Part shown: positions 40,061-51,872 of the stretch, in pieces
Layout of the letters: every line of letters begins with the position of its first letter
Numbering within the stretch: the stretch's first letter is position 1
Assembly: GCA_013365325.1 (NCBI GenBank)
Contig: JABVXV010000010.1
Coordinates: 310,001-374,000, forward strand
Direction: 5' to 3'
Length of the DNA stretch: 64,000 bases
DNA from: Dipetalonema caudispina
Taxonomy: Eukaryota; Nematoda; Chromadorea; Rhabditida; Onchocercidae
Notes under the pieces: model-generated
What the model saw: the letters and a program-made list of their open reading frames with translations, nothing else
The model's database searches: none
Told to the model about the DNA's origin: nothing
Translations under genes and position numbers: made by a program

Positions 40061-41405
40061 TGGAAAAATGTAACAACTACCAACCCTTTAAAAAAGCTTC
40101 AAATTTCCAATAAAATTATGTAGAGAGATTTCTATAAAATATTAGTTCTGAATACATTAAATGCTGTGCTTGATAGTTTTATCCTAAATTTTCTTCGAAT
40201 TGATTTCGTACAAGCATTTTTTTAAATTGAAGTTCTTATTTGAAATGCTACTATCCCAAATGAACAGAAATCAAATGTGAAATAGATATAATTTTTGAGT
40301 TTCAATTTGTCTGACTTACAAAGATATTTCTAAAACACTGGTCACTTTGTTAACTGTCCCGCTGATAACTTACAGAAGCAAAAAAAAAAAAAGAAAAGAA
40401 ATAGTTCTAATGCAGATTAAAACACAAAATGAAACTGAAGACAAACTACATTCCAGATCAATCCTTAAATTAACAACACTGCTGAAGGAACGAAATGATT
40501 AGTCAGCAAAGATTCTAAAATACTGAAAACTGTTCGGCAAATACATTCAAGATCGAAAAAGGTTCTGAATAAATCTCAAGGCACTAATCTCCTATTTATT
40601 TGTTCGAAATGCATTACAGAGCAGAGTGTTTTAATTTCCAGGGCACAACTTCATAAATACGATCAGATAAGTGATAGGGTACTCTGGACAGGCTTATGTG
40701 GCAAGCAAACTATTTATCTTTTGTTGACAGAAATTTCTCGACATTTCCTGGAAGTGACAAACCAAACATGGAGAAAGCTGGATAAGGAATGTGGGAAGAG
40801 GTAGGAGAAGTGGTAACTATTAACAAATGCGGTAAAATATAAGCTGAAGGTGATAACTTGACTAAACTGGAAGAGGATCAAGCCTTAAATGGACGATTAG
40901 TTAGGAAGTCAACTCCACATACGTTTTCAGGAGGGTCTTCATGATTTTTTATCAAGAAGTACTACTCCGTTAATGCCAGCAGAAATGTGTAATAACCAAC
41001 TCTTGACTAATGATACTAAATTTCATTATACAAATGCGTTGGGATCATTAAAAAGATGAACATATTCCAACACAATGAAATAAAAAGGAGTATATTACTA
41101 AAATTGCAGCTGGTTAATATAAGTAAAATTAAAAATGGTTACTCAAAGGATCTAGTTATACTCACTGTGTGGAAATCACAAAAGTAAATGGTCTCTATTC
41201 TGTTATTTCTCCATATCCAAAAGATTTGTAAGATAAGGCTAAGCTATCTACTTGGGCCTGGTTTTACTGTTCCTACTCCAGACAGAAATTCCAGCAAATA
41301 ACTAACTGAATACCACTACTAATAGAAGTGATATTAAATTAAACTCAAAACTTAGAGACATAATAACGTTCATGTAGGAAGATACTTATGTAGCGATAGG
41401 ACACT

Positions 41406-44079
41406 TCACCTGTTTTTACTTTCATTCACAGTGAACACCAGACCTTCATCTGACATTTCGTCATTCTCTCCGCCATTTCCTTTTGTTTCTTTTTTCGAGC
41501 TTGCTGAAACACTGTTTGTCTGTTTGTCAAATGACTCCACATCCACGTCTTCCATTTCTTCCTACAGAAAAGCAAATATGAAACATTTTCAACCACAGAA
41601 CCTATTAGTTCATCATGCAAAAAAAGTTACAATATGAAATATGGTAGTAGTAAGAATGATTTGTTAACACTAATTAACAAAGCACTAACAATAGTAAATC
41701 TTATAAAAATTGGATCTGAATAAACGTGTCACTCGCCAAAAACAAAGTTTTACTATTCGATGACTGTTCTCGCTTTTATGTGTCAAACGAACTCCATTTC
41801 CTGATCAAAACAAACCTGAGCTTTCCTCCAGGTATAAAGTTGAGTTAGCTTTTCAGTCAAACATTTGGTAAAGTACTGTGAATGTGCCGGTGAAATCTCT
41901 TCAAGAAGTTGCCTAGCATTGTCATAATATTTCGCATGCAACTCAACCTGCAAAAGGAAAAACATCTAAAAGCTGTTAGCTGTTCGACTGATTATTTGGT
42001 AGCGCATCTAATAGAATTTTTTGCCACATGTTCACATAAACGAAAAACTCCCGAAAGAGAAAGCAGGAATGTTCTCTCAAAAACAAACAACTCAACCCAA
42101 ACAGTTTAAAAAAACCAATGAACTAACACAATACCTGTTTATAGTCTCCATTCATACTATCACATTGCAACGATGCAATCCGCCAACCTTTCATTGTTAA
42201 TTCTAACGTATAAGGATGACCTGTTTATAGTTTAATAATGAGTACGAAACTTCATCCTAATATACTGACAAAATCAGTTGTACAATGTGATGAGAAAAAT
42301 AGAAAATAATTAATATAAACACGTCCCACTTTACAGCTCCACCAGCTGCTTTACTCGTCTATGTCACTACAAAAAAAAAAAAAAAAAAAAAAAAAAACTT
42401 CAAAATATCACAATAGATCCCAGAAACTGACTACCTTGGAACCTTATACTACAGAGTTCCCTATCCAACAGAAGCCAGCATAACTGAAATAAAAAACAAA
42501 GCAAAAAGAAATTGCTGTGTAAGGCTCTCAGAACTATAAAAAAAACTTGAAAGAAACGCTAACCTTCAACAGTTTTGATATTCACGAAAATCAAATCGGC
42601 TGTTCGTGGCAAGATTTCTGAGACAGCAATGGAGCGGACTTCATTTGAGAGCTCATGCACGGCAGCTATAGCTTCTAATTCTAAAGGGCCACCAACACTT
42701 TGCTCATTTGGTGTATCATTAGCTTCAGCATGACGTTTTCGATTAGCACGGCCTATTTCAACGAGAGAAAGTGGTGTTCTGAAAACACAGCAAGTTGCCA
42801 TTTTACTAGTTCAGTACATCTGCACGGAAAGAATAGCTTTCGAGTATCCAGTGATTTTTTTCTTGAATTCGAACTTTCCAAAAATTATTAGTTTGGTAAA
42901 AATATTCAACAGTGGAAGTAGAGAGAACCATTCAAGACAGAATGAGCATACCGCTCCGTCAAATGACTTTGGCAATAAATATGAAATAGTAGCCTCATGC
43001 TTGGATCTTGAAACGCAATTATCTTAGAATTAATCCGAATACATTCCAGTACCAAAAAATTTCTTTGGTAGTAAGAACGAAACAAAAACAAGGCTTTGAA
43101 AAGCGAACTTACGAGGATTAATTCACAATTCATACCCGAAAGTGTTGTGAACAGTAGAAAGATGATCGGATATTAATGCTGGAGTCAGACTTGGAGGGTA
43201 CATGAATGCTTCGTGAAATCCATCTAGCACTGGACTGTGAGCACGACTATGTGTCCGACTGCTTTGATAACTTTGATAAATTTGTGCTGCGCTCTGCCAG
43301 CGAGCCGAACTAAAAAAAAAACAAATAACTAAGAAATCATGATAATGTGTAGCACTCTTACACCAACTTCAAATGTGCATATTCCACATGTGTATGCGCG
43401 TTAAAATTATAAGACACATCTTTAATTCCTGCACTTCTTTACGAAAAAAAATACACAATCCCATCCTAAAAAACGTCAAAAAATGCTTCATATAGAGTTC
43501 TACAAGTAATTTTTGTAAAGATTGATGAATCAGTCTTAATGTCACGTATTTTAAAAAATGATGGGATGTCTCAAACAAAAAACATATTTAAAAAAAATGA
43601 CGCAAAAGATATGTTTAATTTATAGATCAATGAAAATGTTCTTAATTAGCCTGCAAATCATGCTTATGCACCGAAAAGAACATGTTTAGATATTTGCTAT
43701 CATGCAAATATCTAAACATGTTAGAAGGGAAACTCAAGCAAGAAGGAGTGGGATTAAGAAACTCAATGAATATCAGTAGTGCTGACGATAACCATCACGA
43801 TTACGGTGACAACATTATCTAAATGTTACGTATTTTTTTAAAATGAGAGAGAACTCGGAAATTAGTTCATTTTAACTCTTAAGTTCGAACTAATTTCTTG
43901 CCAGACACCACAAAGAAATCTTACTTTTGTTGGCGATAAAGCGGTGAAACTCCAAGAGAATTTGCCAAGCAGTTTGCGGTGGGTGTCCCTATAGGATGAA
44001 CTCCATGAAAAGAGAGTGTCGATGGCACACCTTTACAACTTGGCGATGATGGAGGGGTAAATGGTGGCGAATGAGCCAT
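41406..44079 (-). CDS. GSKIP-domain protein
   Basis: Six exons: 44079-43925, 43309-43136, 42778-42564, 42220-42135, 41947-41816, 41561-41406 (305 residues). The first ~140 residues are Pro/Ser-rich and look disordered. A GSKIP (DUF727) domain spans about 146-254: LELEAIAAVHELSNEV, then DLIFVNIKT, YTLELTMKGWRIASLQ and a C-terminal helix beginning ISPAHSQYF. Phe236, Leu240 and Leu244 keep the i/i+4/i+8 spacing of the GSK3-binding face of human GSKIP (from memory of that family). The tail is acidic. GSKIP binds GSK3beta and, in vertebrates, PKA regulatory subunits; a GSK3-regulating role is inferred. Human GSKIP is about 139 residues, so the long N-terminus is extra. The stop follows AACAGGTGAAG, which could also be a donor leading to a further exon. 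An acceptor TATTTTAG is 11 bases before the ATG. Confidence 0.87.
42371..42397. repeat. 27-base poly-A run in an intron
   Basis: This homopolymer lies in the intron between the third and fourth exons of the GSKIP-domain gene; read on the transcribed strand it is a poly-U tract. Confidence 0.9.
43679..43722. repeat. Perfect 19-bp inverted repeat within an intron
   Basis: AACATGTTTAGATATTTGC (43679-43697) and its exact reverse complement (43704-43722) enclose a 6-base loop, inside the first intron of the GSKIP-domain gene. The pre-mRNA would form a tight hairpin there. Confidence 0.85.
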
Positions 44080-44090
44080 CACTTTTTATC
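44080..44090 (-). promoter_or_regulatory. Probable trans-splice acceptor and 11-nt leader
   Basis: Minus-strand GCATATTTTAG (AG at 44092-44091) precedes the ATG of the GSKIP-domain gene by 11 bases. With the upstream PH-PDZ gene ending about 1 kb away on the same strand, this could be the spliced-leader site of a downstream operon gene, or of a gene with its own promoter. Confidence 0.5.
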
Positions 44091-44092
44091 CT

Positions 44093-45117
44093 AAAATATG
44101 CACCAATGTAGATTAACTCAATATGAAGAGAATCGAAAACGTATACGTAACCAATCCTCCGTAATAGTATGAAAAGCTAAGCCACTATTAAGCAAAGATC
44201 TGATACCATCAAACCTTTCAGTAAAACTTGACCTCTATGTTGTATCAGGTGTGACGGCAATTACAGTGGGGTTCCTAAGGTTTCGAATGAGCTGAGAAGA
44301 GGCTTAAGTTAGGCGATCCCATAACAACCTAGTCAAATGGTCAATTAAATAGATGATTTAAGAGTCATATAAGATCTTATCACATGGCCTACCCACGTTC
44401 GCTTAGAAATGAACCGACAATTCTAGTAATGACTGCATAAGGATAGTCTGGCATATGCTTACTGGATACTGCGGAAATCTTATAGATTAAATGTTAAAAG
44501 CCTAACTTGAAACCTCCCTTATCAACAGACAATAAGCAATAACCAACAACAACTGATATCCACAACAATCTGAATACTCGCCCACTTCTTGCTTAGCAGA
44601 AAGCTTAATCGTCGTGAAACTTCACAGTCTCATGCGTCCGGTGAGTGTATGAACATGAGAGACGCATTCTATCAATTCACCACGAATCTTGAGAAGAAAA
44701 AATCTGACCCCGAAGTAGAGATGATGCTTCAACGCTGTCTACCATAAAGAATGGAATCACCCCCATATTCTGCCTTCGTAAAGGACTACCGATGTGAAAA
44801 AAGAATAAAGGGTTGGAGACGGATACGAAGTCTGAAAAATTTACTTCTTGAAAATGTTATTCGAACACCTAACCTTCTTTGTTCATGCTGCGAACGATGT
44901 TATTTGGAAATAATATATCAAAGCCTGCAGCTTAAGGTTTTACCTTGTTATTGCATAAGGGCTACTTTTTACTGGTGTTTCAATGCAAAAAAATCACCGA
45001 TGTCTAAGTGCAGTGAAATAAGTAATAAGATTTAAAGCACCAATAAACATATTATTCTTCATTAAACGATACCCGACATCGTTAGAATCACTATAGACTT
45101 CTTTCACTGTGAGTCAT
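44093..45117. other. Spacer between the PH-PDZ and GSKIP-domain genes
   Basis: About 1 kb with no supported exon. A 94-codon + strand frame (44751-45035) has no domain and no splice partner. The spacer may hold the 3' UTR of the PH-PDZ gene and either an intercistronic region or a promoter. Confidence 0.45.
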
Positions 45118-48100
45118 TCATTTTTCAAGCTTATATATATATATATTAAAGTCATTATAATCACATATACAAGTCAAAAAATAAGACGACTGAAAAAAAA
45201 AATAACACATAGACGGAGAACTGAGCAATTAATGCACTGATTGTATTTGAAAATACGATGAAGGAATCAGCGAACGAAATCACTTACATTTTTCAATTTC
45301 TTTAAACTTCTTTTCAAAACTTTGACAAAATCATAGGGTTGTACCATGACAGTGAAAACAGATAAAGGTAAAGTATCTATTTGCCTGAAAACTTCATCAT
45401 CTTCTGAGAATATATTCAAAGCATGCTTGTCTACACAGGTGATGCAAGCGGGAGTTGTGCCTGTTCGTGTAACTGCCGGAATTGAAGCCCGAATACCGGC
45501 TTCCCATGCTGGTGACCCTTCAAGCACGTCAGCCAACTGAAATAAGCTGCAGAGATATGACAAAATTCCTAACGATTAAACCAATAAAAATAGCTCAGAT
45601 CTCCATCTAAAAGTATTAAATATTACTTTAATTTTACGTTTATCCAAAATTAGGCCCGCATCGAATTTCCGCTTCGTTTTCTGCAGTGTGTAAATTGTCC
45701 CGTGAGGCACTCGCTGGATGACAATATTTACCTGAAATAAAATACCAATCATGTCTTCGGATTTAACGAAAATTTCTAAGCAACAAGTAGTATTTTGTAA
45801 AATTCGCTTTGAAATAAAATAGATGGAGACTTTTAATGGTTAGCACTTTTTTGTCGGCACAAGTACGACTATCTTAGGATGCTTCAAGATTTTAGTAATC
45901 AAAAATAGAAATATTGCCATTTACAGAAGTACCGATAATCCCGTTTTCGATGCAGCACTGAAAATGAATGGAATTTGTTGTGAACTGTATATATCAACAT
46001 CACCAATTCGTAGAAGTTGATCACCAACAAACAATTGGCCAGCAAGATACTTCTCAGCTACTGCAGTCCAGCCCGTTACCCTTAAATAAACAATGATTCG
46101 CGCCACAATTATTTGGAAATTATACCAATACTGGTAGAAATCTGAAACACAATATGGAAATTAGAAGTATGAACTAAAATTTCTACCTAACCTTACTTAG
46201 GATAAACCGAAGTAACACAACAGCACAACAGTATAATAGAGATTAATGAACATGTAATCGCTGTCAATGGAATCCTCAAGAAGAATTCAAGATAAAAAAA
46301 GGATATCGTAACACTGACCATACTTTTCCGCCGAAATCCACGTAAGCAATATGCTGCATGCATATGAAGGGTTGCACTGCTAAATTTCTCAAACCACTTG
46401 AAATACCACTATTATCGATGATCTGTGAATGGTTCTGATCTTCAGCTAACATTCCATTGCTGTTACTTTTACCAGCTGAATGGATTTTTTGCAGTGCAGT
46501 ACTTGTGATTGGTGAAATTCGATTAATCACTCCAGAAGGTGTGTCATAATCGAGTGAGAACGAATCATTTCCAGCAATATGACGTGAGTGAGCTATATTG
46601 ACATTCAAGGTTCCAGCTGGGACTGAATAACCACGCTTCATCGATTCGGAAAACAAACTCATCGGTGCTGCAATTTCAGTGTCCAGTGATGTCGGCCTCT
46701 CCAAAGTGCTGTAAATATATTAATCTTAAATGCCTTCATACTTTCACACAATTGTTGATTTTATCAAATTTTACACATTTCAAAGGAATTATTTTTTTTT
46801 TACATTTCAGTACATGAAGAAACCGAAACTCAGTTTCACTCAATTTGATATTTTTAATCAAAATTAATTAAAAACGATTTAACTTTGTTACAATGAAAAA
46901 TTATCGGAAGCAAAGTTCTGCTACTTTGCTATATGCAAACAAAATCAGTGCTCTCCCATCACTAATTCTCGAAAGCCAGTATTCATTTATTAATTAATAC
47001 AATATTTGGAAATGGAAATTATAAAAAACCTGACAACTGCAAAAGACCATGAAGCACTGGTGTTAAACGTGGGAGGAAGAAATCAAAATTGATAGTATAA
47101 ATTATAAACCTATATACAGAATTCTGCGGATTAATTGAAACATCTCCCGAGCGTTCTTCCGCAGTCGATGAATCACCAAACGATGTGGATGCACGATTCT
47201 TCGGATGATCATATATTGAGCAACGCTGCAAAACTTGTATCTTGCCGAATCTGAATATTTTATTCACAAAAACAAAACCGATGAATAAAGAAATTCATTT
47301 AACGCAATAATAACACAATCTGAAATTTTTATGAGAAACTGCATTTCGGATAACAAAAATTAGAGGAGCTTTTAAAATCAAGGAATTACTTTTCAATATG
47401 AAATTAAACAAGTTCGATTTAAGAACCGAAGAAAGTCAAACAAAGACTAACTTTTGTACCAATTTTGGGAACCTGAATTTGTGAAGATGAAATATTACGA
47501 GGCGGAAGCGGAGGTGGAGTTTTAATCATCCCATGATTCGTCATTTTTTTCTCTTCACTGCTCAGCGTACGAGGCACAGATAGTACTCCAGATGGTTGCA
47601 TTGCCAATGATGTAAATTTAATGCGCTCGTACCCAGAGTTCCTCGGAGTAGAAATTGGCGGTGATGGTGCCAGTTCTTCAGGCACCTTAAAACTAATCAC
47701 ATTTGATTTCGAGTCACAGAATTCGCACTCAGTTTCTACTGCTGGGAACAAAAAAGAACTATCAAGCATCAAAAACGATTTCAAACCCAGATTTAAGATA
47801 TCCTCTGGATTACAACTTAACTTAAGAATGTCATGAAAAGTAACTGGTGTTAATAGCCTCATATTGATCCATATCTTAAAATCAAAACACAAAACAAAAT
47901 GTTCTCCGTTTATTTGGGTAATAGGGAAGAATCAGACCACCAATGTTGAAAGCATTTTTCATTTCAATTATCTCTAAATTTATTACACATTGGTAAGTTA
48001 AATTTCAGCCTTTATGAAGCATACCTCATCAGGAATTGCATCTTCATAAATGAATTGTTCGGTTGTTCTAGATGATTCGGATGCAAAATCAGGTATCGAA

Positions 48101-49014
48101 ATATAGAGATTTGTAGATTCGGTCAGGCATTTTAATCGCACGAGTGCGGAAGTTGTCGACCGAATCCAATCATCACAATCTTCTCTGGAAATCTCGCTAA
48201 CAGTAACGAATTTAAGTGATGTTGGTCTTTATATTTTTTTGGTTCCAGAATCCAGAAATAAGTTAGCTAAAAACCCGAACGACCGATACTCTGGAAAAAC
48301 CCAAAGCCTCAAATATAACGTCTGCTTATTAAGCTTATATCTAAAAGCAATAAAGTACAAACCAAGCTCTATCATATTACCTAAAACAGAAATTAACGCT
48401 TTAATAATTAGTACAAAACTTCTTTGTAATAAAAAAAGAGTATTACACTGTTAAGGCAGAAAGCTCAATGGTGTCACGTGAACAGTCCATAAAGCCAATC
48501 ATGAAACTGCGTCTGGATGGGTCACTCATAATGACTCTTACAAAAGACGAACCCAATAAATCGATTACCTTCGAAGGCCTAAAATTTTTTGCTTTGTAAA
48601 AACCCGAAGCAAGTGCAAGGATAAGAAGTTTTTGGATTGAATGTCAAGATCAAAAACTGGAGAAGAATCTTGCATGTAAAAAATACCACTTATAACCACA
48701 AAGATTCACCAAAAATCTCAATTGAATTTTCGACATCAAAATACCTGTGTCCATGCATATATTCTTCCGAGAAGTACCATTCCAAAAGTGGTATACGACT
48801 ATTGTGAACACATAATACAACCCATTTCCCTTCTTCATACAGAATTTTCTGGAACAGATAGAAGTAAGAGAAAATAATGCAGCAAAGATCCTTTGCAAGA
48901 ATGATTGAGAAATATTAAATTGAAGTTTACCTTTTTACGATGTAAAGTGCCACCTTTTTTATGTACTACATGCTGTAACCAGCTTGCTTTTACGATTTCA
49001 CGTTGTTCATTCAT
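45118..49014 (-). CDS. PH-domain adaptor with proline-rich linker and two PDZ-like domains
   Basis: Exons: 49014-48931, 48848-48745, 48578-48447, 48196-48025, about 47820-47452 (5' edge uncertain), 47225-47110, 46708-46319, 46080-45933, 45731-45627, 45536-45288, 45189-45118; about 646 residues. A PH domain covers roughly 8-150: KASWLQHVVHKKGGTLHRKK, then WVVLCVHNSRIPLLEWYFS, and EISREDCDDWI in the C-terminal helix. A linker carries TPPPLPPR, a class-II SH3 ligand-like motif. PDZ-like 1 (GWTAVAEKYLAGQLFVGDQL, then RIGDVDI) and PDZ-like 2 (KFDAGLILDKRKIK, ADVLEGSPAWEAGIRA) follow. This suggests a membrane-recruited scaffold; I recognise no named orthologue. If the final donor is unused, the protein stops at 45267. 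The fifth exon may begin at 47741 with a missing micro-exon. Acceptor TTTTTCAG lies 22 bases before the ATG. Confidence 0.75.
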
Positions 49015-49036
49015 TCATTTGTTTCAATCGCCAGAC
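49015..49036 (-). promoter_or_regulatory. Probable trans-splice acceptor, 22-nt leader with nested mini-uORF
   Basis: Minus-strand AATTTTTCAG (AG at 49038-49037) precedes the start. The leader contains an ATG (49018-49016) reading ATG-AAT-GAA-TGA, whose stop lies inside the main frame, overlapping the main ATG at 49014. Confidence 0.5.
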
Positions 49037-51830
49037 CTGAAAAATTTCATATCAATAAGCAGAAGTTGACTCGACATTCAAAAATCGACAACGCATAAAA
49101 AAAGGACAAGTGCGAATTAATTCTAAGTTCATCAACTAAGGATCTTATCAGATAACACCAACATATATCTTCAGACAAAAGTCACAACACATTAAAACTT
49201 GAAACGAACCTTTGCAATTCAGACTAAATCAATGAGTAGATAAATGCCGAAAGTACTGCTGCCGGAGACAAATATTGACATTTAAAATATTTCTCACGAA
49301 AGGGCATGAAGACTTACACTGTCAATCATCGATTGAACCACATCGGTGATTCAAACAAACAATATACGAACCCTAGAACATCTTGTTTTACTTGTTCGTT
49401 TTTTAGTCCAACTTCATGATTTAACTGCCCATAATGAGTGAAGAGTATTCGAAATCTAACTTCTTCCGTCACGACTAGACCCTTTAAGCATTAATGTCAC
49501 TTTATTATGCTTGTTTTCATTGACAAACTAGTTGTATGTCCAGTGATTCATCTTTCAGTAAGTAGAAGTTAATAATTAGTTTTGAAAGTTTATCAATTAA
49601 TTTAACCAGTTCGTCAGCAAAACTAATCTGGACAGTAATTTAAGCTAAATTCACAATTCCCTTTATCAACCGCTAAGGTAAACGTTTGATTTGGAAATCT
49701 TATTTACAGTCGTTAACTGAGCACTGTTGCTAACAACTTCAGCTTTAGTGCAAAATGTCCAGCGTTGCAGGTTTGACTCTAATATTTTAAGAAATTAAAA
49801 ACCATTCAACTTGACTTGCAATGAAAATGAAGTGTTCCCGAAAACAATGAAGGACTTCTTTACAACAATTTAGTAAACCAGTGAGCACCGCTCCCATGTA
49901 CTTCATTTTCAAAAGGGGCTCACAAAAGAAGATGCTAATAATTCGTAAGCGCATGACGCGTCTTTCTCTCTAGTGGGCTGACAAAATTTCTGCGAAGCGT
50001 CATTCGCTTGACACAACTTTTCCCCTCCGTGCCCATGTCAACTCAATATTCCACTACTTCCCCCAACACTTGTAATTGAATAATTAGCTCTCCGAATTAT
50101 CGAACTGATGACTTCATCAATGTTTCTACTTTGAATTTAAGTTTACGTTATTTTCTCGATTTTATGCAATAATAGCTACTTTTTAGGGAAACTCTGTCGA
50201 TTAAATCTTTAATCCTAGCTTTTCCTGTAATAAGCAACAATGAACGTATTATGTGGGAAACGTTACCCACCTCCTAGAAAATAACCGGTAGACACCTTGC
50301 ATCAACCAGTGATATTCACAGGGAAGATCACTCTGTTGATCATTCTATCCCCTTTCACCTTCACCCCTCCGCCTTATTAGATTTACATAGTCTTAAAAGC
50401 GGCAACTGCATTACAATAACACCGGCAGTATCGCATTGGATTCTTGACAGTCGCAATGAACGTTATCAGTAACTACTTATCAGACACTTTCTAGTGCATC
50501 ATATAAAGGTCTCTGTTTCAAATTAATCCATTCAGTGGAGTGCACATTTCGCACCACAGCGTGTTCATCATCTGCTCCCAAACTTCCTTTTTGTATCCAT
50601 TTTTACACTAAATTTTTCCTTCTGTACTTTTACACAAACCCTTCCTAAAAACTGATCTATTTTAAGATGCAGTACTAAATCCTCTTCCTGGAATGGTGAT
50701 AAAACCCACAAGAAGACAGGTCTGAGAACAAAAGTTCCTACAGCACCTTTAACCATAACCGCTAAAAGATCCGCGACTTTGCGATATCGTCCGAACCGGA
50801 ATATGATGTTTGGTTACGAAATAGCGTTTTTAATATAACAATTATACAGAATTTGAATTGTCGGACTGATGAAATCAATGAGCAATTTACGACTGACATT
50901 AGATAAAATGTTAACAAACAAGCAATAAATAAGACAGGTTTACGACAAAATAACATTAGAATAGATATACTCGATGCGGGATAACGATCTACATAAGATC
51001 GGGAACACTACGATGAGAATCAATGGAAAGTCAAATGTTCAGAGACACCCACTAAAACCTTCCCGAAAGTCACTAATATACGAACACCCAAGACGTCCAA
51101 CTTCGAGAGAACTCATCAGAACGCCAGCTTTCTTCTTCGGCCCTCGCTGGATCCTAATGAAAAGCTACATCTCATGAGGGATTGTATGGCAACATTGTGG
51201 TTACGAAGCTCTTAATCATCACGTACTTCTCCGGATTTGCAGAATCTACTTTTACCTGAATTTGCAGTGTCCTAAGTAGGAATAACCGTCTGATTAATGA
51301 AAACCCAAACTATGTTCATACAGGTGATGGTACAATTGATATTAGAATATTATTTTCAATTCCTCTTAAGTCTGAATAGAAATTTTACGGTAGTTTTGAT
51401 ATTTATTCCGCCATCCTTTTTCATTTTTTCGTTTCCTGATCGATGTTCCTCAGCCATGTTCTCAATCTACCATGACACAATCTCCCACAATTCCCATTCT
51501 CCCTTCAGCTGTAGTATGTAAGTTTGAATGTTTCGAAATCCTTATACATTAACTTTTCATCCCCTTCCCCCTCTGATGATTCCACAGTTTTTTTACTCTT
51601 AACAGCCATTTCATATACTTTGAAGTGGGATCAATCTTAAACTCTGTAGTGAATTCTTTTATTTCTTTTATCATATCTGAAACATATAGTCGTTAACGAC
51701 GACTTCTGGATTGGTATTGATGTCTAGCAACTGATCTGGGTTATTCGCTTACTATTTTCACTTGTGTTTTAAATGTGCTCACCGAGTGAGAGAATACTGT
51801 TTTCTTATATATTGAGTTCGTATGTTTCAG
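49037..51830. other. Divergent intergenic region (shared promoter zone)
   Basis: About 2.8 kb between the heads of the PH-PDZ gene (-) and the BAR-RhoGAP gene (+). It holds no supported exon; promoters for both genes should lie here. Short frames such as 50974-51177 (+) show no domain. Confidence 0.5.
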
Positions 51831-51872
51831 GACTTTTATGTTCCATGAACGGAAGTGAAAAGTAAAAGAAAG
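51831..51872 (+). promoter_or_regulatory. Probable trans-splice acceptor and leader with two overlapping uORFs
   Basis: TATGTTTCAG ends at 51830. The 42-base leader that follows carries two short overlapping upstream frames, 51838-51858 and 51845-51865, each six codons plus stop, ahead of the main ATG at 51873. If the leader begins at this acceptor, scanning ribosomes would meet both first. Confidence 0.5.

Larger units (their letters stand above)
37348..41405. other. Intergenic region between the SDR and GSKIP-domain genes
   Basis: About 4 kb with no exon set I can support. It contains an imperfect 27-bp hairpin (39097-39166) and a diverged ~58-bp direct repeat (39889-40060). It should include the SDR promoter and the 3' UTR of the GSKIP-domain gene. 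Confidence 0.5.

Noticed and set aside
44751..45035. 94-codon + strand frame between two minus-strand genes.
   Set aside because: Wrong strand for either neighbour, no splice partners and no recognisable domain.
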